Part shown: in pieces, positions 61,641-64,000 of the stretch
Layout: each line of letters starts with the position of its first letter
Position numbering within the stretch: the stretch's first letter is position 1
Assembly (NCBI GenBank): GCA_977006965.1
Contig: OZ345359.1
Coordinates: 1,736,001 to 1,800,000, forward strand
DNA from: Phymatolithon calcareum
Lineage: Eukaryota > Rhodophyta > Florideophyceae > Hapalidiales
Length of the DNA stretch: 64,000 nucleotides
Direction: 5' to 3'
The notes under the pieces: model-generated
Told to the model about the DNA's origin: nothing
The model's input: the letters and a program-made list of their open reading frames with translations, nothing else
The model's database searches: none
Program-made: the position numbers and the translations under genes

Positions 61641-62330
61641 GCCGATGAAGGCCGCCTTTTGTATGGCAAGGGGCCGGCGGCCGAACAAATCAGCCTTTTT
61701 TGTGTAGCGAGGAGCGGACGGCCGAACAAAGAAGCTATTTTCTGTGGGGCGAGGGGCGGACGGTCGAACAAGGCTGCTTTTTTTCAGGGCAGCCCGGCAA
61801 GCGGACGAGCGGAAAAGCGCAGGCCAGCAGGCGGGCGGACAGGCAGACAAGCGCAGGCGTCTAAGATTGCGATAGGACAGTGGGCGGGAAGATGCGCAGG
61901 CAGACAAGTGCAGGCGGGCACAATTGTGATCCGGCGGTGGGCGGGCAGGTTTGCAGGAATACAAGTGCAGGCGGGCACGATTGCGATAGGTTGGCGGGCG
62001 GGAAGATGTGCAGGAAGACAAGCGCAGGCAGGCACGATTGCGATAAGAAGGGGAGCGGGTAGGTTTGCAGGCAGACAAGCGCAGGCGGGCAGGCGAGCGA
62101 GCAAGCAGAGAATCCCAGGGGGGTATGATTGCGATCGGTCGGCGGGTGGGTAAGTGTGCAGGCAGGATGCATATTCTTTATGATCTTGGACGGCCGGCGC
62201 AAGCCCGTCGGCCTCGTTTTTTCATCTGTCAAAATAAAATTGGGACCTCTGGTTGGGACCGGTGTGGGCCAGAAGGCCCTCAGTGCTCGCACGGCGCGGT
62301 AATTTTGGCTGATGGTTCTGGCAGGGGAAT
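61560..62330 (-). repeat. Repeat family B, copy 2, with 57-bp and about 45-bp tandem repeats
   Basis: Inverted relative to 43795-44370. The 57-bp unit (CACGATTGCGATAGG...GGCGGGAAGATG...CAGGCAGACAAG) occurs about four times from 61860 to 62095. The 45-bp unit (GGCCGAACAAAGAAGC...GGGGCGAGG) occurs about three to four times from 61670 to 61790. The end nearest 62330 carries GGCCAGAAGGCCCTCAGTGC. Long spurious frames on both strands are due to the repeats. Confidence 0.85.
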
Positions 62331-62352
62331 GTTAGGAGGGGGACAAAAGCAG
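62322..62352 (+). repeat. 31-bp purine-rich tract, inverted copy at 63195-63225
   Basis: CAGGGGAATGTTAGGAGGGG and the rest (GACAAAAGCAG) are identical on opposite strands at the two sites. Such a tract directly before an LTR is the polypurine primer of a retroelement. Here one marks the element read on the plus strand and the other the chromodomain element on the minus strand. Confidence 0.85.
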
Positions 62353-63194
62353 GAGGTGTGTCATACCGAATTTTAATGATAAGCCCGTGTGGCGTCCGTA
62401 TGAAGCAGAGCAGACAGGGCGAAAATGTATCATACACGTAGCCGGTTGATAGAAAATCTAGCTTATAGCTCACGTATATTATGGACCATAATGCAGCGAA
62501 GCCTCTCGTTGCAGGATTCGCATTCTGGAGAGAAATAATAGAGAAGCAGGTTTTCGAGCTCTGCCTGAGCACTGTGCACAAAATGGGCACGGCTCGCGTC
62601 CGTGGCTGACTTGATTTTCAAAAGTTGCCCGCGAAAATTCGAGATGAAGCCGTTGTGCGCCGGACGGATTTAACCGTATTTTAATTAATGCAGCGGAAGA
62701 CTTGAAGGTGTGGCTAGCGTCATTTGTCGTGTTTAACAGCGATGGACGCGAGCGGAACGTTCTCGGAGGCGAGTACCTCGTCTGGCGAGCTCGGGCTTCA
62801 ATCGGCCGTTCGTTCCGGGCTGGAACAAGCGCTCTCATCTGTTGATGGTCCTCTCTTGCGAGAACTGCTCGCATAATCCACTTCTGCGAAATATAACCTA
62901 TCGCTTGAGGCCACGTTGCCACAATTTATTCAGCTAATCACGAAAACGCCCGCACTCGCGCCTCGGTATCCGACATGGCACCGCAGCGTTTACTGCATTG
63001 CAATTATACTGTCCTTAGGATGCTTACAGCACTACATGTCGTGGCACAATTCCATTGGCCGTTAAACGACGGCTGCGTCAGAGCTTTGCAAGAATCGTGC
63101 TTTATCACTTAATTTTTGATACAAAGATTTCCTCATAATGAACCTGACATAACGCAGGCTAGATTTTTAATTAAGTTTTGGAAACATCAAGTTT
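62353..63194. other. Probable LTR-derived DNA between two inverted polypurine tracts
   Basis: No gene. By position it should hold the 3' LTR of the chromodomain element (read leftwards from 63194) and possibly that of a second element (read rightwards from 62355, starting TGTGTCATACC). I could not match the two. A 147-codon minus frame (62479-62922) has no motif. Confidence 0.4.
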
Positions 63195-63369
63195 CTGCTT
63201 TTGTCCCCCTCCTAACATTCCCCTGGTTATGGTTGTGTGACAAAAGGCTTGAGCTTGGACACTTCACAATAACACAATCGTTTATTGAGTAGTTTGGATT
63301 ATCTTCTCTCTTCCTTTTGTCCTGCCGGACTTCTGGAGCTCTACGTATGCTCCCTATTTTATGTCTATT

Positions 63370-63900
63370 CTAGAGTTCCCACAATTCACTTAAAGTCCGC
63401 TTAATTAAATATTGAATTAAGACCACGGAATTGCGACGACCGCATAATTCAGACATTAAACGGTAACAGACTTGTTCTGTTACACTCGCCTCCTTTTCAG
63501 AATTCGACGTCCTCGTCGAATCCTCAAACTCCTTTACGAGGACTTTACAGTTCTTGAGATCCCTTCTCGAAAGCCACACTGCTTCGGACTCAGGGTCTCC
63601 TTCGAACAGCGTTAGGTAGAAGAATTTTCTCCCTTCTTTTTTCTTGTCCAGAATCTTTTCGACGGCCTGCTCCACTGTGCCGTAGGCATCTATGACGATG
63701 TCAAGTGGACCATCTTCCCCGTCTTTCCTGTTGAATTTTTTCAATTTTGAGACATAGAACACGTTATGAACCTTCTTCATTGACGGTGGTAGCTCAATAC
63801 GGTATGTCACTGGACCAAGTACTTCTAGCACAGTAAATGGCCCAAGAAACTTCGGTCTCCATTTTGCCGGTAGATCCCTGTCATGGACTTCTCTATGCGC
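63370..63900 (-). pseudogene. Chromovirus integrase end with chromodomain, partial
   Basis: LPAKWRPKFLGPFTVLEVLG is the GPF/Y-like module, followed by HNVFYVSKLKKF and a chromodomain: VEKILDKKKEGRKFFYLTLF then EGDPESEAVW and LKNCKVLVKEFED. The frame is open from the stop at 63370 up to about 63899 and then shifts. More of the element lies beyond the window edge. Downstream, 63195-63225 is the likely polypurine tract. Confidence 0.85.
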
Positions 63901-64000
63901 CGTTCATTTAAGAGTCCTTTTCAAACAGGCGCATAATCCCGCAGTACCGTAAATCAGGGGTGCTGTACTCCCCTTCATAATTTTGACCTTATTTGATGGT

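Noticed and set aside
61640-62100. CRISPR-like regularly spaced repeats
   Set aside because: The units are contiguous minisatellite repeats without unique spacers, in a eukaryotic genome.
61659-62153. 164-codon plus and 186-codon minus frames rich in repeated GRQAQAGTIAI or CLPANLPAP units
   Set aside because: They arise from the 57-bp tandem repeat, whose unit length is divisible by three, and exist on both strands.

Overview
The window is nuclear DNA from a compact-genome eukaryote. The housekeeping genes are eukaryote-specific: beta-adaptin, Nup133, Pol III subunit RPC5 and RAD9. They lie a few hundred bases apart on both strands, and most are single-exon; two have one short intron of 97 or 105 nt with GTATGT or GTATGC donors. 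A gene-dense island set in a sea of degenerate hAT, MULE and Ty3-type elements is what is known from florideophyte red algae such as Chondrus crispus. I infer a red alga but cannot prove it from this window.

Layout. (1) 1-8.1 kb is repeat-rich. It holds three copies of an unrecognised small coiled-coil gene family. The copy at 6710-7204 is intact; the copies near 0.1-0.6 kb and 1.5-2.5 kb are broken and carry large inverted repeats. (2) 8.1-28.2 kb is a gene island: beta-adaptin (-), a Dsc3-like ubiquitin-like membrane protein (+), Nup133 (-), RPC5 (+, divergent from Nup133 with a 224-bp spacer), RAD9 (- , convergent with RPC5), a tandem C2/copine-like protein (+), a dTDP-glucose 4,6-dehydratase-type enzyme (+), a two-exon gene of unknown function (-) and a two-exon Nudix hydrolase (-). 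(3) 28.2-64 kb is mostly mobile DNA. It includes a non-autonomous MULE with about 78-bp TIRs and a 9-bp target duplication, a hAT transposon with an 8-bp target duplication nested beside an older hAT, a hAT-type MITE, a Ty3-type retrotransposon with 446-bp LTRs, non-LTR and gag remnants, a decayed MULE transposase and the 3' end of a chromodomain retroelement. Among these sit two intact genes of unknown function (41674-42687 and 54004-54984) and several pseudogenes: a trypsin-like protease, a starch-binding-type domain and a divergent histone H3.

The island genes work in separate core processes (clathrin adaptor trafficking, membrane-protein ubiquitination, nuclear pore, Pol III transcription, DNA-damage clamp, nucleotide-sugar and ADP-sugar metabolism) and do not form one pathway. 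The most unusual signal is the large number of inverted repeats. The coiled-coil family has foldbacks at equivalent places in several copies, with arms up to about 92 bp, and further isolated hairpins occur at about 5.7, 6.5, 7.9, 20.5, 37.6 and 43.6 kb. Small-RNA sources, or replication template switching, are the obvious hypotheses.
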